Shown here in pieces: positions 7,699 through 15,457 of a DNA stretch of 64,000 nucleotides. Below the pieces are notes generated by a model. That model saw nothing but the letters and a program-made list of their open reading frames with translations, searched no databases and was not told the origin of the DNA. The DNA is from a virus. The stretch is taken from positions 62,001 through 126,000 of the IMG/VR virus record IMGVR_UViG_3300024999_000029; one strand, 5' to 3'. Position 1 is the first letter of the stretch, and each line of letters begins with the position of its first letter. The translations under genes were made by a program, and so were the position numbers.

Positions 7699-7965
7699 TT
7701 AGTATTGCTCTATCAATTGCAATATATTAATACCTAAGATGTTAACCAGCTTTAAAGTCATTTCAAAGGCTATATACGTACGTTTTTTGTATTGCCTATA
7801 CAAATATATTGTTTGTATGTCTATGCCCATTTTATCAGCTATAAATTGATTTTTAAAGCCTGATTCATCTATACATTTTGCAATATTTTTCTTTATGATT
7901 ACAGGATCAATTTTGTTATACTGATTTATAAGTTCTTCTAATTCTCTTTGCTCTTGCGTTACTAT
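7699..7965 (-). CDS. HTH regulator-like protein lacking a canonical start codon, about 88 aa
   Basis: The frame encodes an HTH protein with 'NQFIADKMGIDIQTIYLYRQ' as the likely helix-turn-helix. Its opening (QEQRELEELINQYNKIDPVI) matches that of the 92-aa HTH protein at 9143-9421, so it is a paralog. Between the upstream in-frame stop and the conserved region there is no ATG, GTG or TTG. Two ATA codons (7963-7965 and 7969-7971) follow an AAAGGA site. Either translation uses a rare AUA start, or the start codon was lost and the gene is silent. Confidence 0.5.
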   Translation of the reverse strand: MVTQEQRELEELINQYNKIDPVIIKKNIAKCIDESGFKNQFIADKMGIDIQTIYLYRQYKKRTYIAFEMTLKLVNILGINILQLIEQY

Positions 7966-8007
7966 GTTTATTCGCTTCCTTTCATATAATATGTGTGTGG
8001 CTGCCTG

Positions 8008-8358
8008 TTATCCTATTTTTATAGATTCTCTTGTAACTTTTTCTATATTATAAGTATAAATAGCACTATATAATTTTTTTAATCCTTGTTTCCATGCCTC
8101 AATTTCTCTTTCTGTTGCTTTATAACCTTCTGAATTTTCCATAATATTAATATCAATTCTTCCATCTTCGTCACAGCTATTAATTTCAATATCTTCCTCT
8201 TCTACTCCATAAAATTCTGTTATTTGTTTAATTAATTCTTCTATTGTTTCAGCTTTAAATTTAATATCTACAGTCCAACCTTGTGCAGTATCGGGATTAC
8301 ATCCATTCTCATAATTATCCTCTTCGACAAATTTTAAAGCCTTACCAGATTCAAACAT
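8008..8358 (-). CDS. Acidic hypothetical protein, 116 aa
   Basis: ATG start with AAGGAGG. Strongly acidic (EEDNYENGCNPDT; GVEEEDIEINSCDEDGRIDI) with an alpha/beta pattern; 'WTVDIKFKAETIEELIKQIT' reads as beta then helix. The acidity would suit a DNA mimic or an inhibitor, but that is speculation. No recognised family. Confidence 0.6.
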   Translation of the reverse strand: MFESGKALKFVEEDNYENGCNPDTAQGWTVDIKFKAETIEELIKQITEFYGVEEEDIEINSCDEDGRIDINIMENSEGYKATEREIEAWKQGLKKLYSAIYTYNIEKVTRESIKIG

Positions 8359-8453
8359 AATATTTCCTCCTTATAGTTTTATATTTTATATTCTAGTAAC
8401 TTAAAAACATTTCTGTTATACAATTATTTTAAAATCATGGTTTCATTAAGTTA

Positions 8454-8627
8454 TTATCTTTCTTCTAAAATTAGCCGATAATCATTTTGATAAAATTCTT
8501 CAATACAAACCGCTACCAGATCAATTCCGTCACATTTGCCAACATAATTATCATACTCAAATAGTAAATCTAAAATTTCATCCTTGCTTAATTTTTCTAT
8601 ATCATTCCAAACCTTATTTTTAGCCAT
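8454..8627 (-). CDS. Hypothetical protein, 57 aa
   Basis: The ATG at 8627 follows TGGAGGAG at proper spacing; an earlier in-frame ATG would overlap that site. Product: MAKNKVWNDIEKLSKDEI and onward, acidic and helical with two cysteines. No family recognised. Confidence 0.55.
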   Translation of the reverse strand: MAKNKVWNDIEKLSKDEILDLLFEYDNYVGKCDGIDLVAVCIEEFYQNDYRLILEER

Positions 8628-8693
8628 TTTTAACTCCTCCATGTATTATATTTTTAATTGTGTTATGCCTTAAAATTGGATTTTTATATTAAT

Positions 8694-8915
8694 TTATATA
8701 TTCAGTTCATATGAAGCAAATATAACTTGATTATATTTTTCTTCAACTTCATTTATAGAAATTGCTTTACATTCTAATTCTTTTCTTAAAATAGTACCTT
8801 CTGTTGGATAGTCTTTCTCTTTTAAAATTTCTTCTTTCATAACTACTGCATAAAATTTTACTTCTGCATCCATACTACAACTTAAAAGTTCCTGCATTAA
8901 TTCTCTTACTTTCAT
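8694..8915 (-). CDS. Hypothetical protein, 73 aa
   Basis: ATG start with AGGAGG. 'MKVRELMQELLSCSMDAEVK' resembles the opening of small phage proteins of the 'VRELIEKLKELDPDAEV' type that fold as short alpha/beta units. The remainder is beta-like (YNQVIFASYELNI). Function unknown. Confidence 0.6.
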   Translation of the reverse strand: MKVRELMQELLSCSMDAEVKFYAVVMKEEILKEKDYPTEGTILRKELECKAISINEVEEKYNQVIFASYELNI

Positions 8916-8981
8916 TTTTAAATCCTCCTGTAATATATTTTTGATTCTGTTATACTACAAAATAGTAGTTTTATAGGCTTA

Positions 8982-9099
8982 TTATAGTTCCTGTTCTTGT
9001 TTTCTTCTTAAAAATTCGGCTATAATCTTTTCAAATTCTTCATTGCCTTGACTCAATATTTTTATATGTCCATTCTATGCTTTTCAATTCTTTTATCAT
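8982..9099 (-). pseudogene. Small frameshifted gene (tentative)
   Basis: An ATG at 9099 with a strong AGGAGGCG site opens a 19-codon frame (MIKELKSIEWTYKN) that stops early. The +1 frame then continues naturally (ILSQGNEEFEKIIAEFLRRK) to a stop at 8982. Together they would give a product of about 39 residues interrupted by a single-base change. It is too short to be sure that the two parts belong together. Confidence 0.3.
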
Positions 9100-9142
9100 G
9101 TTTTCGCCTCCTGTTATATTGTATACTGATAAATTAACCATT

Positions 9143-9421
9143 TTAATGAAATTCCTTAATGAATTCTGTTATGTCAATTTCTAAAAAGTTAGCTATTTTC
9201 AAAGCCGTTAAAAAGTTTGGATAATTTGAAACATAATTCTTATTATATTGGTATAAAGTTTGTTCGCTTATTCCTGTTAATTTTGCTAAATCTCTATAGC
9301 TATATTTGCATTCTGTTATAATTCGTTGAGCGTTTCTTTTAATGACTATTTTATTAGTATTGTTATATTGATTTATAAGCGTTTCAATTTCTTTTTGTGT
9401 ATAGTGTTTCAAATTATCCAT
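9143..9421 (-). CDS. HTH regulator, 92 aa
   Basis: Contains a classic Cro/C1-type helix-turn-helix, 'YRDLAKLTGISEQTLYQYNK' (about residues 42-61), preceded by the helix 'QKEIETLINQYNNTNKI'. It is homologous to the protein encoded at 7699-7965. Likely a small DNA-binding regulator of phage or plasmid genes. GGAG RBS. It starts 19 nt after the stop of the 294-aa gene on the same strand, suggesting co-transcription. Confidence 0.7.
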   Translation of the reverse strand: MDNLKHYTQKEIETLINQYNNTNKIVIKRNAQRIITECKYSYRDLAKLTGISEQTLYQYNKNYVSNYPNFLTALKIANFLEIDITEFIKEFH

Positions 9422-9439
9422 ATAGTTTTTTTACTCCTT

Positions 9440-10324
9440 TTATCCTGCTATTTCTGATAATTCATTTACTATATCGCATATATCCCCGTCATATATTTTG
9501 TTCAATTTTTCAAGTTGTTTTTTGCATTTTTTATATATTTTTTCTGCTGTCCTGCTGTCTGTATCATATCCACAATTAGAACAAAATTCCTCAAAACTTT
9601 CGTTTCCTGATACTGCGTCACTAACAAAACTATAAAAGGCGTTTAATATATCGTATTCGGTTTTTAGTTCTGGATTTGCTATACTTGCCCAAAATTCAAA
9701 AGTAATTTTTTGATTTGTTTCCGTATTGATAACTGTTATCATATGATTATTAAAGTTATTATTTGACCATTCAGCTTTTTTAGTGCCTTTATAACTTGCC
9801 TTAATTTCAAAGTTTTTGAATACTGCTTTATTTGTTATCTGTTCAATATTTTCTAATTTATTGTACTTCTCAAATATATCAATAATCTCTGTAATGGTTT
9901 TTTCTGGTATTAATTCAAGTAGCCACGAATTACCATATTTATAACTATTATCTTCATATAATCCAGCATCTTTCAACGCTTCACAAGCTGCCGTATAATC
10001 ATATTTATTATTCTTTTTCCATTCATCAATAAAATTTTGTTGTTTTTCTGTTCCTGCCTTCATATCATTTAAATGCCATTTTTCCCATGTTTCAATTATT
10101 GTTTGCAAATCTTGCTTAGTAACAAATAACTCCTTATAATTATTAATATCTGCCGTTTCTTCTATGTTTTGACCACCATTCCCACAAATCGAAAGTGTTT
10201 TGTATTCTGTTATCGTTTCAAGTGAAGTTGTTATTTTTTGTTTGTTCTCTTGTTTAATAGTCAATTCTACATACATTTTTTTACAACTATTAGCAATACC
10301 AATATAAAGCTTTTTGTTATACAT
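9440..10324 (-). CDS. Hypothetical protein, 294 aa
   Basis: ATG start with AAGGGG. A beta-rich N-terminus (KKLYIGIANSCKKMYVELTI), a helical middle, then 'FKNFEIKASYKGTKKAEW' and 'KITFEFWASIANPELK', and a C-terminal helical region containing 'FCSNCGYDTDSRTAEKIYKK'. Soluble, no signal peptide. No family recognised. It is the largest gene of the left block and is followed by an HTH regulator gene. Confidence 0.65.
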   Translation of the reverse strand: MYNKKLYIGIANSCKKMYVELTIKQENKQKITTSLETITEYKTLSICGNGGQNIEETADINNYKELFVTKQDLQTIIETWEKWHLNDMKAGTEKQQNFIDEWKKNNKYDYTAACEALKDAGLYEDNSYKYGNSWLLELIPEKTITEIIDIFEKYNKLENIEQITNKAVFKNFEIKASYKGTKKAEWSNNNFNNHMITVINTETNQKITFEFWASIANPELKTEYDILNAFYSFVSDAVSGNESFEEFCSNCGYDTDSRTAEKIYKKCKKQLEKLNKIYDGDICDIVNELSEIAG

Positions 10325-10388
10325 ATTTTTCCCCTTATAACCTACCTGCTATAAAATAGTTCAGGATTTACGGCTTTTACTGCTACCC

Positions 10389-10411
10389 TGCAAGGCTTGT
10401 TATACCTTGCA
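10389..10411. other. Hairpin in intergenic region
   Basis: Perfect 7-bp stem TGCAAGG / CCTTGCA with a 9-nt loop, in the 134-nt gap between two minus-strand genes. It lacks a clear U-tract on either strand, so it is more likely an RNA-processing or attenuation element than an intrinsic terminator. Confidence 0.4.
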
Positions 10412-10458
10412 AACGCTCAGGGCTTAAAGTCTATTTATACACGCCCTAACGTGTTATA

Positions 10459-10755
10459 TTAATAATTTTGAATAATAAAGCTTTCATCGTCAATTATAAT
10501 TACTATTGTATTTTGTTCCAATTCTTCAATACTTTCAATATCTGGATAACTATTTTGTAATTCTTTTAAATTCTCATATTCTGTATATTCACAACATAAT
10601 GCAATTACATCTAATTCTATTTCTGTTCCTGTATCTTCCTCATATGATTCCAGATATTCAAATAATGCCTTTAAACCTTCATAAGTAAAATTATTAACTC
10701 TATCCATTTTTTTAAAACTATCCTCAAAGTCATAGAAATTAACTGATTTTTTCAT
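10459..10755 (-). CDS. Acidic hypothetical protein, 98 aa
   Basis: ATG start behind AGGAG. The layout 'VNNFTYEGLKALFEYLESYE ... TGTEIELDVIALCCEYTEYE ... DESFIIQNY' matches small phage or plasmid proteins often annotated as hypothetical 'antirestriction-like'. This is a pattern impression without a decisive motif. Very acidic (pI clearly low), so a DNA mimic is conceivable. Function unknown. Confidence 0.6.
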   Translation of the reverse strand: MKKSVNFYDFEDSFKKMDRVNNFTYEGLKALFEYLESYEEDTGTEIELDVIALCCEYTEYENLKELQNSYPDIESIEELEQNTIVIIIDDESFIIQNY

Positions 10756-10822
10756 AATATTTTTATCTCCTTAAAATTTATTTTAGAGTTTGTTTACTCT
10801 ATACACTATACAATATCAACTG

Positions 10823-11089
10823 TTATACTGCAATATTGATATTATATAGCCTAACAATAAACAAGTGATAAAAGTTATATTTTATTAAATATTTTGATAG
10901 TCTATATCGAATCGGCAACCAAAAAAACCAATAGGTTTTGTTTTTAGGAATATTCACCTCTACAACTTTTTCAAAATCAATATTATACTTCTCCAATTCA
11001 TTTTTAGTATATAATTCATTTTGTACTAAAATTGAATTGTCTGTTCTTCTCGTGTTATCAAATTCGGGCAATACTTTAAAATATGTCAT
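10823..11089 (-). CDS. Hypothetical protein, 88 aa
   Basis: ATG at 11089 chosen over a GTG at 11098 that touches the AAGGAG site. The N-terminal half is hydrophilic. The C-terminal half is aromatic and basic (YWFFWLPIRYRLSKYLIKYN), perhaps membrane-associated. No family recognised. Confidence 0.5.
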   Translation of the reverse strand: MTYFKVLPEFDNTRRTDNSILVQNELYTKNELEKYNIDFEKVVEVNIPKNKTYWFFWLPIRYRLSKYLIKYNFYHLFIVRLYNINIAV

Positions 11090-11120
11090 ATTTTCCACGC
11101 TCCTTATCTATTATATTTTA

Positions 11121-11459
11121 TTAACTTACTTTTTCAATGTATCTTTGTTTTTCTTCATCATATTCGCAAGTTTCAATTACATTCAAAATACTATATAGTT
11201 GACCAAGTATTTCATTTAAGCAATATTTTAATTTTCCGTCTAGTATTTTTTTCGTTTCGCCACAATTAATTGAAATTTTATATTGACTAAAGGAATAAAA
11301 ATATTCTGGCTCAAATAAGCAACTGTTAATACTCATACATTTATGTAATATTTTTCTAACCTCTTCAAATTGTGTTTTGTGAAAAACTTTTTTAGTTGTT
11401 GTTATATTAAATTGCTTTATTTCTTCAATCATACTTTTAACTTCATATTTGTTATACAT
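11121..11459 (-). CDS. Hypothetical protein, 112 aa
   Basis: The ATG at 11459 follows AAAGGAG with 9-nt spacing; an upstream in-frame start lacks an RBS. Charged N-terminal helix (YNKYEVKSMIEEIKQFN) and scattered cysteines (KCMSINSCLFEPEYF; CGETKK). Soluble. No family recognised. Confidence 0.55.
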   Translation of the reverse strand: MYNKYEVKSMIEEIKQFNITTTKKVFHKTQFEEVRKILHKCMSINSCLFEPEYFYSFSQYKISINCGETKKILDGKLKYCLNEILGQLYSILNVIETCEYDEEKQRYIEKVS

Positions 11460-11533
11460 GCTATAAAATCTCCTTTGATTAATATTTTTGGTACTGCAAG
11501 GAATAAACACGACCTGTTATATTGCATTATATG

Positions 11534-11546
11534 TTTTATATTTTAG
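11534..11546 (-). promoter_or_regulatory. Recurrent leader motif CTAAAATATAAAA
   Basis: On the minus strand, CTAAAATATAAAA follows the stop of the 143-aa gene at 11549-11980 by 2 nt and precedes the 112-aa gene. The same oriented motif stands between many genes on both strands, as at 15443-15456, 23271-23284, 29629-29641 and 33068-33081. Confidence 0.45.
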
Positions 11547-11548
11547 TT

Positions 11549-11980
11549 TTATAACTGCCAAAAATTTCTATTTGTTAAATATAAACATACTATATTAATT
11601 AATATTGATTCTATAAAAATATATGCTATAATATTTTTGATGACTTTAAAAAACTTTTTGTTTTTTGGCTTGTTATAATTTACAGGATTATAGCAAGTTT
11701 TTTCTATTAATGCATATGTAGTCATTCCACTCCATATTACAGTATAATTATTATATATATCTTGCTTAGTTATAATGTAATTACTATATTCTTGTTTGTA
11801 TTCATTAAGTTTTAAGCACCAGTATGTATTGTCTTTATCATCTTTTATAATAACATATTTAGGTAGTTTTTTGTCAAATTGACTTCCTGCAAATTCTGGT
11901 GCTTTTTCTGTAATTACTTGTATATCACTTTCATAATACATTACTTTATTTAATAGGTTTCTAACTATTTTAAAATCCAT
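11549..11980 (-). CDS. Hypothetical protein with C-terminal membrane anchor, 143 aa
   Basis: Start placed at the ATG at 11980, after AGGAGGTG. About 105 soluble residues are followed by a basic stretch (NKPKNKKFFKVIKN) and one hydrophobic helix (IIAYIFIESILINIVCLYLT), a tail-anchored topology with the N-terminus in the cytoplasm. It is the first gene of the leftward block after the large gene-free region. No family recognised. Confidence 0.6.
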   Translation of the reverse strand: MDFKIVRNLLNKVMYYESDIQVITEKAPEFAGSQFDKKLPKYVIIKDDKDNTYWCLKLNEYKQEYSNYIITKQDIYNNYTVIWSGMTTYALIEKTCYNPVNYNKPKNKKFFKVIKNIIAYIFIESILINIVCLYLTNRNFWQL

Positions 11981-13704
11981 CGTTCGCACCTCCTAAGTCA
12001 ATACTTACTTTTCTATACTTTTATTATCTCATACTTAGATTGATATTGCAATACTAATTTTATATTTTATATCTATAATATTAATATGCAAATACATTCA
12101 ATATTATACCTATTCACAATGTCTATACAAGGTCATGAGAGGCTCATGGTTGAATGTTTATAGTGTTTATATGAAAGTATATAGCTAAGTGGTTATAATT
12201 GATATATGATAGCATTTCAGCTATTATAATTGATCTGGATATTAATGTTAACTTATTGTTAATCAATTATTGATTGTATGTTAATAAAACAGTTAGTACC
12301 AAGTCATAATTGTGGTTTGTATATACTTATTTTAATATGTTTTTATGGTCAAAGTGGAGATTAATTGAAAACAGTATAGTAATTAAGTAAAATATAATAG
12401 ATATTATTGGGTAAAATTGATTAGATGAAGCAAAACAGGCTATTTAATGGATTAATGTTGCTTATGTACACTATTAACTAAAAATTGTGTTCGTGCAATT
12501 AAGGTATCATTTTAGATGAAGATATTTTGCAGGATTTATTGCATATTGTTTGAAGTATGAAGGATTCTGTGCAATTGTATTCTGATCATATTGGTTATGA
12601 TTATATAACTATTATGTTTATATAAGTATATGTGAATGTAAGTAAAAACAGTTGGCAAAATAGCAGTATAGTTTTTAGTACCAGATATTAGTATCTGATA
12701 GTATATTATTTACAATTAATGTTGAATTGGTTATGTTTATATAACTATATTTTTAAGTGTTCACAGTTCGCTGCCTTGTTATAAACGATGAACAAGCACT
12801 TATTATCCAATTAATCCCATATATTAATAATATCCATATTATCCCATCTATTATTTTACCCAATAAGCACCAGTATAATATTCAACAAATCGCATATACT
12901 AATATATTAATATACTATTCAATTTTTATCAAATTTACTCCAATAATAGCAATGTTGGTTATAAGTGTATTTATAGCCAACTCTTAAAAGCCTTGAGAGA
13001 GTAATGGACGGGGCATAGTTTACAATATATTCAAGTATTATAATATCATAATATCCCCTAGCACTTCCACTCACACACCAAACTTAAAAAATTCACTTTC
13101 AATTTCTAAATTAAATTTATCTTCAACAGAATAATCCTAAAATAATCCTAAAATTATCATCTCACTAATTATTACACTAATATTACAACAAATCCACAAA
13201 TAGCCCAATAATCCACCATTTCCACTCGTAACCTCTATCGACAAAACTCACTGATACCAACCATTACAGCCATTTTAAAATACACTAAATTAGCCTATAT
13301 TTCCACCTAATCAACCTCAAACCCTACTCTCACAGCACCTAAACGATATCACCAATATTTCAACTAATTATTCATTTATTGGATTCCTAATTTTAACCAA
13401 AAATCACCTTCAACTACTACTCTATCTAAGGTTATATAGATATTTAATAATATTTTGGCGATAGACAAAAAGAATACCCATACTATAATCTATTTCTAAA
13501 TTATAATATGAGCTTAAATTTTGATTGATGGGTAGTATTATTTTGTGGATTCATTTTTACTATTTAGTAATTGTATAATTAGTAGAAGAGAATAGTATAT
13601 AAAAATTTAACCTACACTTTTACTTTTATTTATTAATGTAGGCTAATACTATTTATTGGTGAATTTAATATTAGTAATATATTTAGTGAATAATCAGTGG
13701 TATG

Positions 13705-13790
13705 TAAGGTTTTGAGCCTATAATAACCCTCGTGTCGCTGGAGTCTAATATAAGAGGGACGAAACCACCCCAAACCGCTATCAAACCTTA
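13705..13790. repeat. Long nested inverted repeat downstream of rep
   Basis: TAAGGTTTTGA (13705-13715) pairs with TCAAACCTTA (13781-13790) with one bulge. Inside, CCCTC (13727-13731) pairs with GAGGG (13754-13758). The nested stems could form a cruciform or a structured RNA. Its place between the skewed region and the rep gene suits an origin or a copy-control RNA. Confidence 0.45.
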
Positions 13791-13818
13791 GAAACACTAA
13801 TGTTTACAGGTTTAAAAG

Positions 13819-13869
13819 TCACGTAAAAAATCTGACTAATATGGCACTTTTCACGTAAAAAATCTGACT
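13819..13869. repeat. 19-bp direct repeat, two copies 32 bp apart
   Basis: TCACGTAAAAAATCTGACT occurs exactly at 13819-13837 and 13851-13869, a period of 32 bp (about three helical turns), 44 bp from the stop codon of the Rep-like gene. Two in-phase copies could be binding sites for the initiator or another plasmid protein. Confidence 0.6.
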
Positions 13870-13912
13870 CACTAGTGCGTTTGAGGGCAATGGTTATGTA
13901 AACTAGTTACAT

Positions 13913-14794
13913 TTATTGGAAGAATTTCTCCATTATGTTGAATATATCATCAACTTCCATTCCTCCAAATATAACTTGTGGATTTATGCAAACTTTCTTT
14001 TTAGTAATATCAGTATCACACTCTACAAATGAAATAATATTAGATCCGTCTTTTAACTTTATGTTTAATAAATCTTTTCTTAGTTGGAATAAATATTTTT
14101 CATCGTAATCAAATAATTCGGCAAGCTCGCCTAATGTAATAATATTTATTAGTTCTAAATTATTTTCAGTTGGGTTAATGCAAAGTAAATTCCATTTTAA
14201 ATTTATATATGGAATCATTCTAAATATCAATCCCAAATGTTTATGTTTAGTGGCAGATACATTATTATATAAATACCTAATTGAATTTATATATAGTCTT
14301 GTGTAATCTTTTTGTTTTATATATGCTTTATGTACAGATACCTCTCCCTTAAAAAAATATTGTTTATTTAGATACAATTTATCTTCGTCCTGATATATTA
14401 TATTTAAATTTACTAACTTGTTGTAAAATTTACAAAATGTTTCATTCCCTAACTTTAATACTTGGTTCATATTATTCTTATTTATAGACTTTGCATTATC
14501 AGATAACAACATTCCATTGTAGCCAACATATGTAGCCAACATTATTAATCTAGCTAAGTCGCACTGGTTTAATTCTTTATGATTACTAAATTCTTTACAA
14601 TGTTTAAATATAGAGAATATAAATCCTCCATATTCATTAGTATAAGTTTGAAAGAACTCTTTTTTTTGTTGCTGCTCCCGCTTTAATTTAATTATCTCTC
14701 TGGTTTCATTTGTCGAATATTTAAATCCATCCTGTTCAGTGAACTCTTTAAGCTCTCCCGTGTCTGTATCTAAAACTTTTATAATTTTACTCAT
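13913..14794 (-). CDS. Plasmid replication-initiator-like winged-helix protein, 293 aa
   Basis: ATG start with TAAAGGAG. The region 'MNQVLKLGNETFCKFYNKLV ... LNIIYQDEDKLYLNKQYFFK' reads as a winged helix followed by a beta wing, as in Firmicute plasmid and phage replication initiators. A second helical DNA-binding-like stretch follows (LGELAELFDYDEKYLFQLRK). It is the last gene of a run also encoding ParB and a recombinase, and it sits against the candidate origin with its direct repeats. The assignment as initiator rests on fold pattern and neighbourhood. A transcriptional regulator is the alternative. Confidence 0.6.
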   Translation of the reverse strand: MSKIIKVLDTDTGELKEFTEQDGFKYSTNETREIIKLKREQQQKKEFFQTYTNEYGGFIFSIFKHCKEFSNHKELNQCDLARLIMLATYVGYNGMLLSDNAKSINKNNMNQVLKLGNETFCKFYNKLVNLNIIYQDEDKLYLNKQYFFKGEVSVHKAYIKQKDYTRLYINSIRYLYNNVSATKHKHLGLIFRMIPYINLKWNLLCINPTENNLELINIITLGELAELFDYDEKYLFQLRKDLLNIKLKDGSNIISFVECDTDITKKKVCINPQVIFGGMEVDDIFNIMEKFFQ

Positions 14795-14871
14795 TTTTTC
14801 TCCTTTAATTATTGGTTAAAAGTATAGCCCAAAACATGAGCCATACTTTTATATTTTATTTCTATAATATT

Positions 14872-15414
14872 TTAGTTAAATTTAACACTGTCAATAAATT
14901 CTTTTCTTTCTCTTAACTTCTTTTCATCTGGATACCAGTCATCTATACCTCTCATAATACTGTCATAGAATCTCTTTTCGGTTCTCTCTATTTTACTAGC
15001 TTTACCATATCTCTTAAGGAATCTATATAAATCTCGTATGTAAACTCTATAGTATTTAATTTCTTCTTCGGAATTTCTATCCAAGAATTCATATATCTTT
15101 GATCTAGATTTTTCTACTACACAACTTACCTGACTGGTACTTAGCTCAGTGTTTAGTTTTAATTGTTCAATCTCATTATCATGAGTTGTTAGTTTAATGT
15201 TTGTATCATCAGCTAGTTTAAATATCTCTTTAATTAATCTATCATGTGATAGTAGTTGTGCTGAATGTATATCCAAAGTTTTATTAATACTATTGTTTGT
15301 TTTAACTAATGCCTCGTTACTTCTCTCTATTTGGGACATAAGTTTAACCATTAAATCTTCTATATTTCCATAAGAATTATTATTGTTATTATCAAAACTT
15401 CTTGCTGCTTCCAT
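14872..15414 (-). CDS. ORF6C-domain-like regulatory protein, 180 aa
   Basis: ATG start after AAAGGAG. The N-terminal half is a coiled coil ('LMVKLMSQIERSNEALVK' through 'HDNEIEQLKLNTELS'). The C-terminal half has the pattern of the ORF6C domain found at the end of phage antirepressors: 'YRVYIRDLYRFLKRYGKASK' and 'RGIDDWYPDEKKLRERKEF'. The usual N-terminal Bro/ANT domain is absent. It lies between rep and parB in a leftward operon, consistent with regulation of replication or partition. Leader motif CTAAAATATAAAAT precedes it. Confidence 0.6.
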   Translation of the reverse strand: MEAARSFDNNNNNSYGNIEDLMVKLMSQIERSNEALVKTNNSINKTLDIHSAQLLSHDRLIKEIFKLADDTNIKLTTHDNEIEQLKLNTELSTSQVSCVVEKSRSKIYEFLDRNSEEEIKYYRVYIRDLYRFLKRYGKASKIERTEKRFYDSIMRGIDDWYPDEKKLRERKEFIDSVKFN

Positions 15415-15442
15415 ATTATTTTTCTCCTTTTATTCTTATATT

Positions 15443-15456
15443 ATTTTATATTTTAG
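15443..15456 (-). promoter_or_regulatory. Recurrent leader motif CTAAAATATAAAAT
   Basis: Lies on the minus strand 1 nt after the parB stop and about 30 nt before the next start, followed by GAATAAAAGGAG. This is the same composite leader seen upstream of plus-strand genes at 27042 and 29661. Confidence 0.45.
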
Positions 15457-15457
15457 T

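Larger units (their letters stand above)
11990..13912. other. 1.9-kb gene-free region, candidate replication origin
   Basis: No ORF with a credible RBS was found. Reading by eye, about 12,140-12,760 has clearly more G than C on the plus strand, about 12,780-13,440 is strongly C- and A-rich, and the skew reverses again afterwards. A 13-mer TATTGGGTAAAAT (12405) recurs inverted at 12853. AATCCACAAA (13191) recurs inverted at 13542, and is only weakly like a DnaA box. The region lies directly downstream of the Rep-like gene, where theta plasmids often carry the origin. No perfect DnaA box or iteron array was seen. Confidence 0.5.

Noticed and set aside
12757-12987. 76-codon plus-strand open frame in the gene-free region
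   Set aside because: No RBS, no protein-like pattern, and it falls in the strongly skewed AT-rich region where random frames stay open.
13819-13869. Possible CRISPR remnant (two 19-bp repeats, 13-bp spacer)
   Set aside because: Repeat and spacer are too short, there are only two copies and no cas genes; an iteron-like or binding-site role is more sensible.
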